From NCBI GenBank assembly GCA_032100225.1, contig DAMDJY010000002.1:1-58494 (forward strand): a DNA stretch of 58,494 nt, given 5' to 3'. Position 1 is the first letter of the stretch; each line of letters opens with the position of its first letter. Origin of the DNA: Mobilicoccus sp032100225 (lineage in GTDB: Bacteria > Actinomycetota > Actinomycetes > Actinomycetales > Dermatophilaceae). Under the pieces are notes generated by a model. It did no database searches. It was given only the letters and a program-made list of their open reading frames with translations, and was not told the DNA's origin. A program made the translations under genes and the position numbers. Positions 18,165 to 27,288 of the stretch are shown piece after piece.

Positions 18165-18911
18165 TCAGGCGAGGTCGAGGTAGTGCTCGAGACCCACGGT
18201 GAGTCCCGGGTGCGCGGCCACCTGGCGCACGCCGGTGAGCACACCGGGCATGAAGCTGACCCGGTCGTAGGAGTCGTGGCGGATGGTCAGCGCCTCGCCC
18301 TCCGCGCCGAACAGGACCTCCTGGTGGGCCACGAGGCCGCGCAGGCGCACGGCGTGGGTGTGGATGCCGTCGACCTGGGCGCCGCGAGCGCCGTCGGGGT
18401 CTTTCTCCGTGGCATCCGGAACAGCACCGAGACCGGCCTCCGAGCGCGCCTGCGCGATCAAACGTGCCGTGTTGGCCGCCGTGCCCGAGGGGGCGTCGAC
18501 CTTGTTCGGGTGGTGTAGCTCGACGACCTCGACCGACTCGTAGAACCTGGCCGCCTGCTGCGCGAATCGCATCATCAGCACGGCTCCGAGCGCGAAGTTG
18601 GGGGCGATGAGCACGCCCACCTCGGGATTGCCCTCGAGATCGGCACGCACGGTGGCCAGACGATCCTCGGTCCACCCCGTTGCGCCGACGACCACGTGGA
18701 CGCCACGCGAGATGCAGTGCGCGACGTTCGCCGGCGAGGCATCCGGAACGGTGAAGTCGACTGCGACCTGCGCTCCGCCCAGGTCGCCCAGCTCGTCACC
18801 GACGTCGATGCGAGCGACGAGCTCCATGTCGTCTGCCCCCTCGACGGCGTCGCACACCGTGGCTCCCATGCGGCCCGCGGCCCCCAGCACTGCCACCCGA
18901 ATCCGGTCCAT
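18165..18911 (-). CDS. dapB: 4-hydroxy-tetrahydrodipicolinate reductase
   Basis: NAD(P)H-dependent second step of the diaminopimelate/lysine pathway, using the DapA product. The 248-residue enzyme has the nucleotide-binding VAVLGAAGRMGATV at the N-terminus, VDFTVPDA, VGATGW, APNFALGAVLMM, and the catalytic ELHHPNKVDAPSGTA. The frame is open 30 codons further up, but the ATG at 18911 fits the family and is preceded by a GAGGCGAGGGAG ribosome site. dapB is usually close to pnp and dapA in actinobacteria; here it is about 14 kb from dapA and 39 kb from pnp. Confidence 0.96.
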   Translation of the reverse strand: MDRIRVAVLGAAGRMGATVCDAVEGADDMELVARIDVGDELGDLGGAQVAVDFTVPDASPANVAHCISRGVHVVVGATGWTEDRLATVRADLEGNPEVGVLIAPNFALGAVLMMRFAQQAARFYESVEVVELHHPNKVDAPSGTAANTARLIAQARSEAGLGAVPDATEKDPDGARGAQVDGIHTHAVRLRGLVAHQEVLFGAEGEALTIRHDSYDRVSFMPGVLTGVRQVAAHPGLTVGLEHYLDLA

Positions 18912-19192
18912 CACACTCTCCCTCGCCTCATCCTGCGGCCGCGTCGATGCCTGCGCCGTGGGCGCACACGCCGTTCGTGTCTGCGCGCCGGAGCGTCGCA
19001 TCGCGCCGTCTGTTCGTCCCGCTCACCCTACCGACGGCCACCGACAGCACGTCAGAGTCACGGGCCCGCACTCTCCTGACCTCAGAGGACGTAGTCACAG
19101 CTGGGTCAAGGATGTGGATGACGACTAGAGGGGGTCCCACACCCGGGGCTAGGGTGAAATCGCCACAACCCGCCTGCTCCTGGAGCCCTACC

Positions 19193-19546
19193 GTGCCAGC
19201 TCACACCCTGCCCGCCGCCCCACCGGTCCTGGACGCGTTCCGCCGTGACCTCGGTGGACTGTGGACGTGGGTCGGTCCGCTGTGCCGCGACGAGCAGGAC
19301 CCCGATCGCCTCATCGCCACCCTTCACGAGACGAGTACCGAGGGCTCACCGGTCGAACGGCTGGCCCCGGAACTCGAGGCCCTGATGGCCGGGTGGCCGC
19401 ACTACGATTCCCAGCGCCGTGCCGTGCTGTCCGGCGCCGTGGCCTTCCTCGCCGAGGACGACGGTCGCACCCCTGAACTGGATTCCGTCGTGGCCGACGA
19501 GCTGGTCGTCGAAGCCGCTGTCCGCGCTGTCCTGCGCCGCCGCTGA
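19193..19546 (+). CDS. Small hypothetical protein
   Basis: A 117-residue soluble, acidic, Ala/Leu-rich protein that I do not recognise. It starts VPAHTLPAAPPVLDAF, contains GLWTWVGPLCRDEQDPDRL and LEALMAGWPHYDSQRRAVLSG, and ends VRAVLRRR; helices throughout, no membrane segment. The start is set by TGGAG seven bases before GTG 19193 and by a TAGGGT -10 candidate at 19150-19155. The third-position G/C pattern supports coding. It stands alone between dapB (divergent) and the amidohydrolase. The 270-bp gap after it shows no gene or clear signal. Confidence 0.65.
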   Translation: MPAHTLPAAPPVLDAFRRDLGGLWTWVGPLCRDEQDPDRLIATLHETSTEGSPVERLAPELEALMAGWPHYDSQRRAVLSGAVAFLAEDDGRTPELDSVVADELVVEAAVRAVLRRR

Positions 19547-19826
19547 CCCCGTCCCGAGGGCTGGGTCTGACCACACGAGCGGCCGCCCGTCGACGAGGTT
19601 ACTCACACCCCCGGCTCCGCAAGCCACGCCTCCTGGCTGGCGCCCACAGATCTCCATTCGAGATGCGGCGACCATGAACCCTCCACACCTGCCAGAGTAG
19701 GAAGTCGCAGACGAGCGTGTTCGCAGGTGGCGGCCCGGTTCTCGGCACTGCGGTTCGTTGGGTGGCAGGACATCGACCGCCAGGTCGGCCCTGATGCCCG
19801 CTGAGTCGTGAGAAGGGGTGGATGGC

Positions 19827-21359
19827 GTGTTCGGGTGCCTGATCCGTGGCGTCCGTGTGGTTGGTATCGGAGAGGACGCACCGAGCCGGTCTGGGGGTCG
19901 ACGACCGGAACCCGTGGACATCCGTATCGTCGACGGCGTCGTCACCGCCATCGGCCCCCATCTCTCCCGGTCGGCCGGCGAGACCGTTCACGACGGCGGC
20001 GGACGCTGGGCCATCCCCGGGCTGTGGGATGCACACGTGCACATGGGTCAGTGGGCAGCAGCCACGATGCGCCTCGACGTCGCCGACGTGACCGACAGTG
20101 CCGACGCCTGCGCGAGGATCGCTCAGCACATCGCCACCCTCCCTCCGGAGCGCGGCGAAGAGTCGGTGTCCGCGTTCGGGTTCCGCTGCGCCGCGTGGAC
20201 GACGCTGCCCACGGTCGCCGCGTTGGACGCCGTCAGCGGCCGCCACCCCGTCGTTCTCATCAGTGGGGACTGCCATTCGGGCTGGCTGAACTCACGGGCG
20301 TTGGAACTCCTCGGTCTGGCTCCCCGCGACGGCATCCTCGTCGAGGACGAGTGGTTCGACGTGTTCCCGCGTCTGGACTCCCTGCCGGGGCTCGCCGACC
20401 TCACCACGGCCGGATATCGCGCCGCCATGATCTCCGCCTCGGCCAAGGGCGTCACCGGAATCCTCGATCTGGAGTTCACCCGCGGTGTCGACCAGTGGCC
20501 TTCGCGGTTCGCCGACCAGGGCATCGACGCTCTGCGGGTTCGGGTGGGCACCTACGCCGACGGTCTCGACGAGGTGATCGCCGCCGGCCTGCGCACCGGA
20601 GACCCGTTGCCGGGCACCGACGGGCTCGTCACGATGGGGCCGCTCAAGATCATCTCCGACGGCTCGCTCAACACCCGCACCGCCTTCTGTTGCGAACCCT
20701 ACGCGGACGCCGCCGATCTGCCCGACCCGTACGGGATACAGAACGTCGATCCAGAAGAGCTGCGTCGCCGGTTGGCTCTCTCTCGGGACAACGGGCTGGA
20801 GATCGCGCTCCACGCCATCGGTGACGCCGCCGCACGCGACGCACTCGATGCGTTCGAGGCCACCGGCGCCCGGGGCACCATCGAGCACGCCCAACTGATG
20901 CGCATCTCGGACATCCCGCGGATGGCGCGCCTCGGCATCGGTGCCGGCGTCCAGCCTGCCCACCTGTGGGACGACCGCGACGTGGCCCGCCAGTGTTGGC
21001 CGGACCGCGAGGAACGCTGTTTCGTCTTTCGCACCATGCTCGTTCACGGAGTCCGCCTGCTGCTCGGCTCCGACGCGCCGGTGGCGCCGCTCGATCCGTG
21101 GCTGGCGATGGCAGCTGCCGTGCATCGCAGCAACGACGAGCGTGAGCCGTGGAACGCGTCCGAGGCGCTCACCGTCGCCGAAGCCCTTGCCGCCAGCGTC
21201 GACGACCAGGGCACACTCCACGTCGGCGGTCGCGGCGATGTCGCGCTCCTGGATGCCGACCCCTACGCCGTGCCGTCGGACAGCCGAGAGGCCTGCGCTG
21301 CCCTACGCGAGATGCCCGTGGCCGCCACCTTCGTCGCCGGGCGCCTCACCCACGGGTGA
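19827..21359 (+). CDS. Amidohydrolase family protein (YtcJ-like)
   Basis: Metal-dependent hydrolase of the amidohydrolase superfamily, probably acting on a C-N bond; substrate unknown. In the 510-residue product the metal motif is DAHVHMG near residue 75, followed by SGDCHSGWLNSRALELLG (typical of the YtcJ group), a possible metal-site lysine in MGPLKIISDGSLNTRTA, IALHAIGDAA, EHAQLM and LLGSDAPVAPLDPW with the catalytic Asp. The C-terminus GRGDVALLDADPY closes the composite beta-sandwich. GTG 19827 is preferred over GTG 19818 because AGAAGGGG at 19811-19818 would then be a correctly spaced ribosome site. Monocistronic, ended by the stem at 21440-21506. Confidence 0.85.
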   Translation: MFGCLIRGVRVVGIGEDAPSRSGGRRPEPVDIRIVDGVVTAIGPHLSRSAGETVHDGGGRWAIPGLWDAHVHMGQWAAATMRLDVADVTDSADACARIAQHIATLPPERGEESVSAFGFRCAAWTTLPTVAALDAVSGRHPVVLISGDCHSGWLNSRALELLGLAPRDGILVEDEWFDVFPRLDSLPGLADLTTAGYRAAMISASAKGVTGILDLEFTRGVDQWPSRFADQGIDALRVRVGTYADGLDEVIAAGLRTGDPLPGTDGLVTMGPLKIISDGSLNTRTAFCCEPYADAADLPDPYGIQNVDPEELRRRLALSRDNGLEIALHAIGDAAARDALDAFEATGARGTIEHAQLMRISDIPRMARLGIGAGVQPAHLWDDRDVARQCWPDREERCFVFRTMLVHGVRLLLGSDAPVAPLDPWLAMAAAVHRSNDEREPWNASEALTVAEALAASVDDQGTLHVGGRGDVALLDADPYAVPSDSREACAALREMPVAATFVAGRLTHG

Positions 21360-21439
21360 CCGACCGGGGGCCTCAGCCAGTACCCCCACCGGCGACGACG
21401 GGGACGGTGGCCCCTGGCACGACCTGCAGAGGCGCCCCA

Positions 21440-21506
21440 CACGACGACACCCACCTCGCGCCAGACCCGATATCCGGGAGAGGCAGGATGTGGGTGTCTC
21501 GTCGTG
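21440..21506. terminator. Probable bidirectional terminator between amidohydrolase and paaE
   Basis: CACGACGACACCCAC at 21440-21454 pairs with 21490-21506 apart from a two-base bulge, across a 35-base loop. The flanking genes converge on it. Confidence 0.5.
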
Positions 21507-21511
21507 CAGGG

Positions 21512-22660
21512 TCAGGCGTCGAAGTCGACGTGGATGGCCTTGCCTGTGGGACGGGTCTGGCAGGTGAGGACGTAGCCGGCTGCGAGCTCGTCGGGCTCCA
21601 GCGCATAGTTCTCGGCCATCTCGAACTCGCCCGAGACGACCTTGGCGCGGCACGTGCCGCACACGCCGCCGGCACAGGCGAACGGCACGTCGCCCCGCAC
21701 CCGCAGGGCCGCGTTGAGCACGGTCTCGTTGGCGCTCTTGGGGCTGGGCACATTGCCCTGCAGACCGTCGAGGTTGAACGTGATGTCGACGTTGTCACCG
21801 CGGGGATCGGCCACGACGGGGCGTCCGGCGCTGGCCTCGGGGGCACCCTCGGGATTGCCCGTGCCGAACAGCTCGAAGCGCACCTTGCTCTCGGGAACGC
21901 CTGCAGCAGAGAGCTCGTCGCGGATGAGCTGCACCAGTTCGAACGGCCCGCAGAGGAACCACTCGTCGACGACCTCGGGGCGAATCATCGTGCCGAACAT
22001 CGACCGCAGCTTCTCGGCGTCGATGCGACCGGTGTGGGTCGGCGAGAGACGCTGCTCGCGAGAGAGCACGTGGTGGACGGCCAGCCGCGTCGGGAACCGG
22101 TCCTTCAGGTCGGCGAGGTCCTCGACGAACATGACGTCCATCGCGGCCCGGTTGGCATACACGAGGTTCATGTAGGCCTGGGGATTCGCGTCGAGGAGCG
22201 AACGGACGATCGAGATGATCGGCGTGATGCCCGAACCAGCGGCGAACGCCACGTACCGCGACAGCCCAGTGGACTCCGCGCCGATGGCCTCGGCGTCGTT
22301 GAGGGCGGTGAGGGCGTGCTGGGAGGTGAACGCACCCGTCGGGCTCATGACGTCGAGGACGTCACCGGCCTTGAGACTGTCGTTGGCCCAGTTGGAGAAC
22401 ACGCCACCGAGGTCGCGCTTGATGCCGATCTTGATCTCACCGGGGCGGGGCGGGGCGCAGATGGAGTAGCTGCGGCGCACCTCCTTGCCGTCGAGTTCGG
22501 TTCGCAGCGCCACGTATTGGCCGCTGATGTAGTTGTAGTCGTCGACCAGCTCGTGCGGCACGGCGAGGGTGACCTCGATGGCCGAGTCGGTCAGCGAACG
22601 CACCGCGGCCACGGTGAGCGGGTGGAACTGGGCGCGGCGGCGAGGGGTCGTTAGCGGCAT
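21512..22660 (-). CDS. paaE: Phenylacetyl-CoA epoxidase reductase subunit
   Basis: Passes electrons from NADPH through FAD and a plant-type [2Fe-2S] cluster to the PaaA di-iron centre. The 382-residue protein has the FAD motif RRSYSICAPP, the NAD(P) site FAAGSGITPIISIVRSLL, a FLCGPFELV segment, and a C-terminal ferredoxin domain with CAGGVCGTCRAKV and a later Cys in LTCQTRP (C-x4-C-x2-C-xn-C). ATG 22660 overlaps the paaD stop by one base (TGATG); the longer frame up to 22705 lies within paaD. Last gene of the paaABCDE operon. Confidence 0.95.
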   Translation of the reverse strand: MPLTTPRRRAQFHPLTVAAVRSLTDSAIEVTLAVPHELVDDYNYISGQYVALRTELDGKEVRRSYSICAPPRPGEIKIGIKRDLGGVFSNWANDSLKAGDVLDVMSPTGAFTSQHALTALNDAEAIGAESTGLSRYVAFAAGSGITPIISIVRSLLDANPQAYMNLVYANRAAMDVMFVEDLADLKDRFPTRLAVHHVLSREQRLSPTHTGRIDAEKLRSMFGTMIRPEVVDEWFLCGPFELVQLIRDELSAAGVPESKVRFELFGTGNPEGAPEASAGRPVVADPRGDNVDITFNLDGLQGNVPSPKSANETVLNAALRVRGDVPFACAGGVCGTCRAKVVSGEFEMAENYALEPDELAAGYVLTCQTRPTGKAIHVDFDA

Positions 22661-23199
22661 CACAGCACCTTGAAGTAGTCGAAGGGTTCGAGGCAGGCAC
22701 GGCATTGGTAATGCGCCTTGCAGGAGGTCGACCCGAACCGGGTGATCTCACGGGTGTCCAGCGAATGGCAGCGCGGGCACTTGACCGCCAACGCGACCCG
22801 GGTGCCGCCGAAGCGCGGCCCCTCGACGCGGTGGGAGTGATCGGGTGGGGCGATGCCGTAGTCGGCGAGCTTGCGCTTGCCCTCGTCCGTCATCCAGTCG
22901 GTGCTCCACGCCGGGGATAGCACGACCAGCACGCGCACGTCGCCGTAACCCTGCGCTTCCAACGCCTCGGAGACGTCGTCGCGCATGCGGCCCACGGCGG
23001 GGCAGCCCGAGTAGGTCGGGGTGATCTCGACGACCGCCCCGGTGTCCGTGGCCCGGGCCGAGCGGAGGATGCCGAGGTCCTCGATGGTGAGCACCGGAAC
23101 CTCGGGGTCGCAGACCGTGGCCGCGGTGTCCCACACCCGGGCGTCGGCCGGGTCCTCCGGCCGCTGAGCAGCCGCGGACTCGGCCCGGACCTCGGTCAT
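22660..23199 (-). CDS. paaD: Phenylacetate degradation Fe-S assembly factor PaaD
   Basis: A 179-residue DUF59/MIP18-family protein needed to mature the epoxidase, probably in Fe-S or di-iron assembly. The N-terminal part has VCDPEVPVLTIEDLGILR and ITPTYSGCPAVGRMRDDV with the reactive Cys. The C-terminal part is a zinc ribbon, VKCPRCHSLDTREI followed by CKAHYQCRACLEPFDYFK. ATG 23199 overlaps the paaC stop by one base; a GTG immediately before is possible. Its place between paaC and paaE is invariant in paa operons. Confidence 0.94.
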   Translation of the reverse strand: MTEVRAESAAAQRPEDPADARVWDTAATVCDPEVPVLTIEDLGILRSARATDTGAVVEITPTYSGCPAVGRMRDDVSEALEAQGYGDVRVLVVLSPAWSTDWMTDEGKRKLADYGIAPPDHSHRVEGPRFGGTRVALAVKCPRCHSLDTREITRFGSTSCKAHYQCRACLEPFDYFKVL

Positions 23200-24020
23200 C
23201 ACCAGGTCTCCCCCGGGAACTTGCGCGCCAGGGACTGCATCTCGGCGAGCACGAGACCCAGGTTCTCGCGGTGGATGCCGCGGCGACCACCGGTGACGGC
23301 GGTCGGGGTGGCAGGCACTGTCAGTTCGGCCTCGCCGATGGCGCGCTCGATGGCCCCCATCGTCGGCTCACGCAGCGTCGACGGACGCACTGCGACACCC
23401 TCGAGGGCGTCGATGAGCTCGTCGTCTTCGAACGCCTCGGCGAGGTAGGGCCACACGAGGTCCAGGCCGGCCTGCATGCGCTGGGTCGACTCCGGGGTGC
23501 CCAGGCCGAGACGCAGCGTCCACTGCCAGGCGTGGTCGACGTGGTACTCGACCTCCTTGACGGCCTTGGCCGCGATGGCGGCGAGGGTCTCGTCGCTGGA
23601 GTGCTGCAGCCGGTCGTACAGGTGCACGGCGTAGAGGCTGAACAGGAGCTGGCGCGCGATGGTCTGACCGAAGTCGCCGTTGTGAATCTCGACGAGGTGC
23701 AAGCTCGTGAACTCGCGGTCGTCGCGGAAGTAGGCGAGCTCGTCCTCGGTCTTGCCCCAGGCCGTCCCCGCGTAGGTGTAGAAGGAGCGGGCGTGCCCGA
23801 GCAGGTCCAAGGAGATGTTGCCCAGGGCAATGTCCTCCTCCAGCTCCGGCGCGCGGGAGATCCACCACGCGAGCTGCTGAGCCAACACGAGCGAGTCGTC
23901 GGCCAGCCGGAGCGCGTACTGCGCGACCGGCTCGGAGGCGGTGATCCCTGCGGCGGCTATGTCCTCGGCCGTCAGCGCCTGCCCGGCACTGATCCTCGTG
24001 GCGCTGTCGAACTGGCTCAC
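23199..24020 (-). CDS. paaC: Phenylacetyl-CoA epoxidase structural subunit
   Basis: Ferritin-like partner of PaaA in the 1,2-phenylacetyl-CoA epoxidase core; it lacks a functional metal site but scaffolds the complex. The 273-residue protein has ALRLADDSLVLAQQLAWWIS, EEDIALGNISLDLLGHARSF, EIHNGDFGQTIARQLLFS and EYHVDHAWQWTLRLGLGT, all typical of PaaC. The ATG overlaps the paaB stop by four bases. The C-terminus GIHRENLGLVLAEMQSLAR is the usual end. Confidence 0.95.
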   Translation of the reverse strand: MSQFDSATRISAGQALTAEDIAAAGITASEPVAQYALRLADDSLVLAQQLAWWISRAPELEEDIALGNISLDLLGHARSFYTYAGTAWGKTEDELAYFRDDREFTSLHLVEIHNGDFGQTIARQLLFSLYAVHLYDRLQHSSDETLAAIAAKAVKEVEYHVDHAWQWTLRLGLGTPESTQRMQAGLDLVWPYLAEAFEDDELIDALEGVAVRPSTLREPTMGAIERAIGEAELTVPATPTAVTGGRRGIHRENLGLVLAEMQSLARKFPGETW

Positions 24021-24352
24021 AGGTGCTTTACTCCCTCGCTCTGCGTGTAGTACGTCGCGTGGCGGTAGTTCTTGCCCTGCGACGACTCGAAGAAGGCACC
24101 CTTGTGGTCGGGGTCGGAGGTGACGACGGCGTCAGCCGGGACGACCCAGACCGAGACGCCCTCGTTGCGGCGGGTGTACAGGTCACGTGCGTTGCGCACG
24201 GCCATCGTGGCATCCGGGGCGTGGATCGAGCCGGCGTGGACGTGGGACAGTCCGCGAGAGGCTCGAACGAACACCTCCCACAGCGGCCACAGAGGTTGGG
24301 TCTCGCTCTCGTGCTGCTCGTCGCTCGAGATGGGGGTGTTCTGGTCAGACAT
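24017..24352 (-). CDS. paaB: Phenylacetyl-CoA epoxidase subunit PaaB
   Basis: Small structural subunit of the epoxidase, bridging PaaAC heterodimers. The 111 residues contain the family core PLWEVFVRASRGLSHVHAGS, ARDLYTRRNEGVSVWVVP and FESSQGKNYRHATYY. The ATG at 24352 fits the family; the frame extends 16 codons upstream without support. About 70 bases separate it from paaA, the largest gap in the operon. Confidence 0.95.
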   Translation of the reverse strand: MSDQNTPISSDEQHESETQPLWPLWEVFVRASRGLSHVHAGSIHAPDATMAVRNARDLYTRRNEGVSVWVVPADAVVTSDPDHKGAFFESSQGKNYRHATYYTQSEGVKHL

Positions 24353-24424
24353 CGATGTCTCCCGCTCGGAAGGGCTGGTGGCAGGTGCGCGCCCGAACAA
24401 GCAGGGCGCGCCGGTGGAGCGAAC

Positions 24425-25426
24425 TCAGGCGTGCTTGAGGGTCGCGTCGGCCTTGCTGGCCTGGCGACGGGCGTACGCGGCGGCAGCCTCGCGCACCCAG
24501 GCGCCGTCCTCGTGGGCCTTGATGCGGTGCGCCATGCGCTGGGTGTTGCACGGTCCGTTGCCGGCGATGACCGACTTGAACTCGGTCCAGTCCAGGTCGC
24601 CGTAGTCGTAGTGGCCGCGGCTCTCGTTCCAGCGCAGGTCCGGGTCGGGCAGGGTGAGGCCCAGGGCCTCGGCCTGCGGGACCATCATGTCGACGAAGCG
24701 CTGGCGCAGTTCGTCGTTGGAGAAGCGCTTGATCTTCCAGTCCATCGACTGCTGCGAGTTGGGCGAGTCGTCGTCCGGGGGGCCGAACATCTGCAGGGCC
24801 GGGCCGTAGTATCGGTTGACCGCGTCCTGCGCCATGGCCTTCTGCTCGGCGCTGCCGTTGGACAGGGCGTAAAGAATCTCCCAGCCCTGACGCTGGTGGA
24901 ACGACTCCTCCTTGCAGACGCGCACCATCGCGCGGCCGTACGGACCGTAAGAGCAGCGGCACAGCGGAACCTGGTTGCAGATCGCGGCGCCGTCGACCAG
25001 CCAGCCGATCGCCCCCACGTCGGCCCAGGAGAGCGCCGGGTAGTTGAAGATCGAGGAGTACTTGGCCTTGCCCGACATGAGCTGCTCGTTCATCTCGTCG
25101 CGCGTGATGCCGAGCGTCTCTGCCGCGGAGTACAGGTACAGACCGTGACCGGCCTCGTCCTGCACCTTGGCGATGAGGATGGCCTTGCGCTTGAGGGAGG
25201 GCGCACGCGAGATCCACGTGCCCTCGGGCTGCATGCCGATGATCTCGGAGTGCGCATGCTGGGAGATCTGGCGGATCAGCGTCTTGCGGTACTTGGCGGG
25301 CATCCAGTCGCGCGGCTCGACGCGCTCGTCCTTGGCAAGGAGAGCGTCGAAGTGGGCCTGGGCTTCATTGTCGGTCGAGTCGGCGGGCTGCTCGACCGAA
25401 CGAAGGTCGGGGCGGGGTTCCGTCAT
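24425..25426 (-). CDS. paaA: Phenylacetyl-CoA epoxidase catalytic subunit
   Basis: Di-iron oxygenase subunit that converts phenylacetyl-CoA to its 1,2-epoxide with O2. The 333-residue protein carries the carboxylate-bridged metal ligands in HSEIIGMQPEG, AKVQDEAGHGLYLYSAAE and CKEESFHQRQGWE. The start is ATG 25426 with GAGGTGA as ribosome site; ATG 25462 would lie over the operator. First gene of paaABCDE, transcribed from the TTGACG/TATACT promoter covered by the PaaR box at 25465-25482. Confidence 0.96.
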   Translation of the reverse strand: MTEPRPDLRSVEQPADSTDNEAQAHFDALLAKDERVEPRDWMPAKYRKTLIRQISQHAHSEIIGMQPEGTWISRAPSLKRKAILIAKVQDEAGHGLYLYSAAETLGITRDEMNEQLMSGKAKYSSIFNYPALSWADVGAIGWLVDGAAICNQVPLCRCSYGPYGRAMVRVCKEESFHQRQGWEILYALSNGSAEQKAMAQDAVNRYYGPALQMFGPPDDDSPNSQQSMDWKIKRFSNDELRQRFVDMMVPQAEALGLTLPDPDLRWNESRGHYDYGDLDWTEFKSVIAGNGPCNTQRMAHRIKAHEDGAWVREAAAAYARRQASKADATLKHA

Positions 25427-25464
25427 CGTGTCACCTCGGGTGCGTCGGGGCGCCGGCAACAAAT

Positions 25465-25507
25465 ACCGACCGTCGGTTCAGTATATGGAGGTGGCCGCGA
25501 CCGTCAA
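25465..25507 (-). promoter_or_regulatory. paaA promoter overlapped by a PaaR-type operator
   Basis: On the minus strand TTGACG (25507-25502), a 16-base spacer and TATACT (25485-25480) make a near-consensus promoter. The operator at 25465-25482 reads ACCG-AC-CG-TC-GGTT-C-AGT, matching ACCGNNCGNNCGGTNAGT (the pattern I recall for actinobacterial PaaR) at all but two fixed positions, and it overlaps the -10 and the expected transcription start. A TetR repressor bound here would block paaA, and the divergent paaR lies only about 100 bases away. Confidence 0.7.
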
Positions 25508-25583
25508 GGGATCGGCCGTCCGTCCGTTCTCCTCGCTCGGATAGGCCGGAGAGGCGATTCAGGCGATATGGAAGACTGCGCGG

Positions 25584-26198
25584 GTGACCTCACGATCTGC
25601 CCGCCGCGGTCGCCCCGGCCACGACCAGCAGGCCGTCATCCGGGCCGCGGTCGAGTGTTTCGACGAACACGGCTACGACGCCACCACCATGGGAATGATC
25701 GCCGACCGTCTCGACGTGTCGAAGTCTGCGCTCTATCACCACGTCGAGGGCAAAGAGGAGCTGCTCACGCTCGCTCTCGACACAGCCTTCGACGCGCTCG
25801 ACGTCGGGCTGGTCGCGGTCGAATCCTCCTCCGAGCCCCTGGACGAGCGGTTCGAGGCGTTCCTGCGCGACACGGTGGACATCCTCGTGGAGTACAGGCC
25901 CTTCGTCCGGCTCCTGCTGCGCCTGCGCGGCAACACCCCCGCGCAGCAGGCTGCCCTGGACAAACGCCGCGCGTTCGACGCCAGAATGATCGAGGTGGTG
26001 CGCCAGGCCCAGGTCGCCGGACTCCTGCGCGACGACCTCGACCCTGCCGTCGTCGGACGCCTCGTGTTCGGTGCGGTCAACTCGACCGTGGAGTGGTTTC
26101 AACCCCACGGTCGAGTCTCTCCGCACGAGCTGGCCGAGGCCGTCATCACGCTCGTGTTCCGTGGCGTGGGGACCTCCGCCTCACTCAGCAGCAGCTGA
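25584..26198 (+). CDS. paaR: TetR-family transcriptional regulator, probable PaaR
   Basis: A 204-residue repressor. The N-terminal TetR DNA-binding domain reads AVIRAAVECFDEHGYDATT, then MIADRLDVSKSALYHHVEGK, the classical helix-turn-helix; the helical C-terminal ligand domain is consistent with the TetR_C type found in paa repressors. The GTG at 25584 is the only sensible start. It is divergent from paaA, with the operator between, and a second matching operator is at 31722-31735, so control of the whole paa region with phenylacetyl-CoA as inducer is likely, from known PaaR proteins. Confidence 0.85.
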   Translation: MTSRSARRGRPGHDQQAVIRAAVECFDEHGYDATTMGMIADRLDVSKSALYHHVEGKEELLTLALDTAFDALDVGLVAVESSSEPLDERFEAFLRDTVDILVEYRPFVRLLLRLRGNTPAQQAALDKRRAFDARMIEVVRQAQVAGLLRDDLDPAVVGRLVFGAVNSTVEWFQPHGRVSPHELAEAVITLVFRGVGTSASLSSS

Positions 26199-26234
26199 CC
26201 GACAGAGCCGACCGGCAAGGCTGACCGACGCGAC

Positions 26235-27206
26235 TCAGGCCCGCGCCTCGTGCGCCATGTCGGGCACGACCACGACCGGGCACGAGGCCCGTCCTAGCAG
26301 ACGCATGCTCGTCGATCCGAAGAGGACGCTGCGCAGCTCGCCACGACCCCGGCTACCGAGCACGAGCATCGCCGCACGCGCCGAGGCGCCGAGCAGGGCC
26401 AGCTCGGAGGCGCCCCGGACGACGATCCGCTCGACCTCCACGTCGGAGTACCGCTCGATGAACGGCGCCAACGCACGCTCCAACACCTCGTCGAGGTGCG
26501 CGTCGGACACACCCGAGGCACCAGAGGCCGGGTGCTTCTCTGATGTCCCTGACGTGTCGGAATGTCCGTGACCGTAGGAGTGGACAGCATGCAGAGGCCG
26601 GCCGAGAGCGCGGGCCTCCTCGAAGGCGAACTCCGTGGCGCTGTGGTCGCTCGCCCCGTCGACGCCCAGCACGATCGGATCGCCAGGGTCGAGATCCTCG
26701 TTGACCCGGGAGGGGATGACCGCCACCGGGCCGCGCGCGTGGGTCACGAGGTAGTGGGAGGTCGACCCCAGAAGCAGCCCGGTCCAGCCGTCCAGACCCC
26801 GGGTTCCGACGACGACGAGTTCGGCGTCTTTGGAGGCGTCGACCAGCGCCGTTCCGGGGTGCCCCGGCCGCGTCACCGTGGCCACGTCCAAACCCGGCTG
26901 GTCACGGACCAACTCCTCGGCCAGCCGCGCGAGTTCACTCTCCTTGGCCTGCTCGGCCTGCTCCTCCAGCGCGGGGATGTAGATGCTCTCGGCGTACGCG
27001 ACCATCTCGATCGGGTGAGTGCCCATGAGCACCATCGGAAGTCCCCGCCGCGCCGCATAGGCGGCTCCCCACCTCTCCGCCGTCGTGGACTCCATCGGCG
27101 GTGCCCCCGCCGTGGTCCCGATGACGACCTTGCCGGTGACGCCGTGTACTCGCCTGGCGTTGGACTCTGTGGTGCTCGGCTCGGTGTTCGTCGAATCTGA
27201 GTTCAT
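26235..27206 (-). CDS. Universal stress protein with two UspA domains
   Basis: A 323-residue cytoplasmic protein with tandem Usp domains. Each has the ATP-binding pattern G-x2-G-x9-G-S/T: GTRGLDGWTGLLLGSTSHYL in domain 1 (about residues 130-150) and GSRGRGELRSVLFGSTSMRL in domain 2 (about 275-295). A His/Ser/Gly-rich insert (HSYGHGHSDTSGTSEKH) lies at the start of domain 2. It separates paaR from paaZ and is transcribed like paaZ, but a terminator-like stem stands between. Usually induced by stress or oxygen limitation in actinobacteria; no operator was recognised here. Confidence 0.92.
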   Translation of the reverse strand: MNSDSTNTEPSTTESNARRVHGVTGKVVIGTTAGAPPMESTTAERWGAAYAARRGLPMVLMGTHPIEMVAYAESIYIPALEEQAEQAKESELARLAEELVRDQPGLDVATVTRPGHPGTALVDASKDAELVVVGTRGLDGWTGLLLGSTSHYLVTHARGPVAVIPSRVNEDLDPGDPIVLGVDGASDHSATEFAFEEARALGRPLHAVHSYGHGHSDTSGTSEKHPASGASGVSDAHLDEVLERALAPFIERYSDVEVERIVVRGASELALLGASARAAMLVLGSRGRGELRSVLFGSTSMRLLGRASCPVVVVPDMAHEARA

Positions 27207-27288
27207 CGCTGACTCCTGACCTCGAGGGTGGATCCAGTCTGCTCCTGCCCGTGCCCGAGCGGGTGGGATGAAGGTCCCTCAACACCAC

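Noticed and set aside
24023..26224. 733-residue plus-strand frame running across paaB, paaA and paaR
   Set aside because: It crosses three real genes and the paaA promoter; composition is typical of an antisense shadow.
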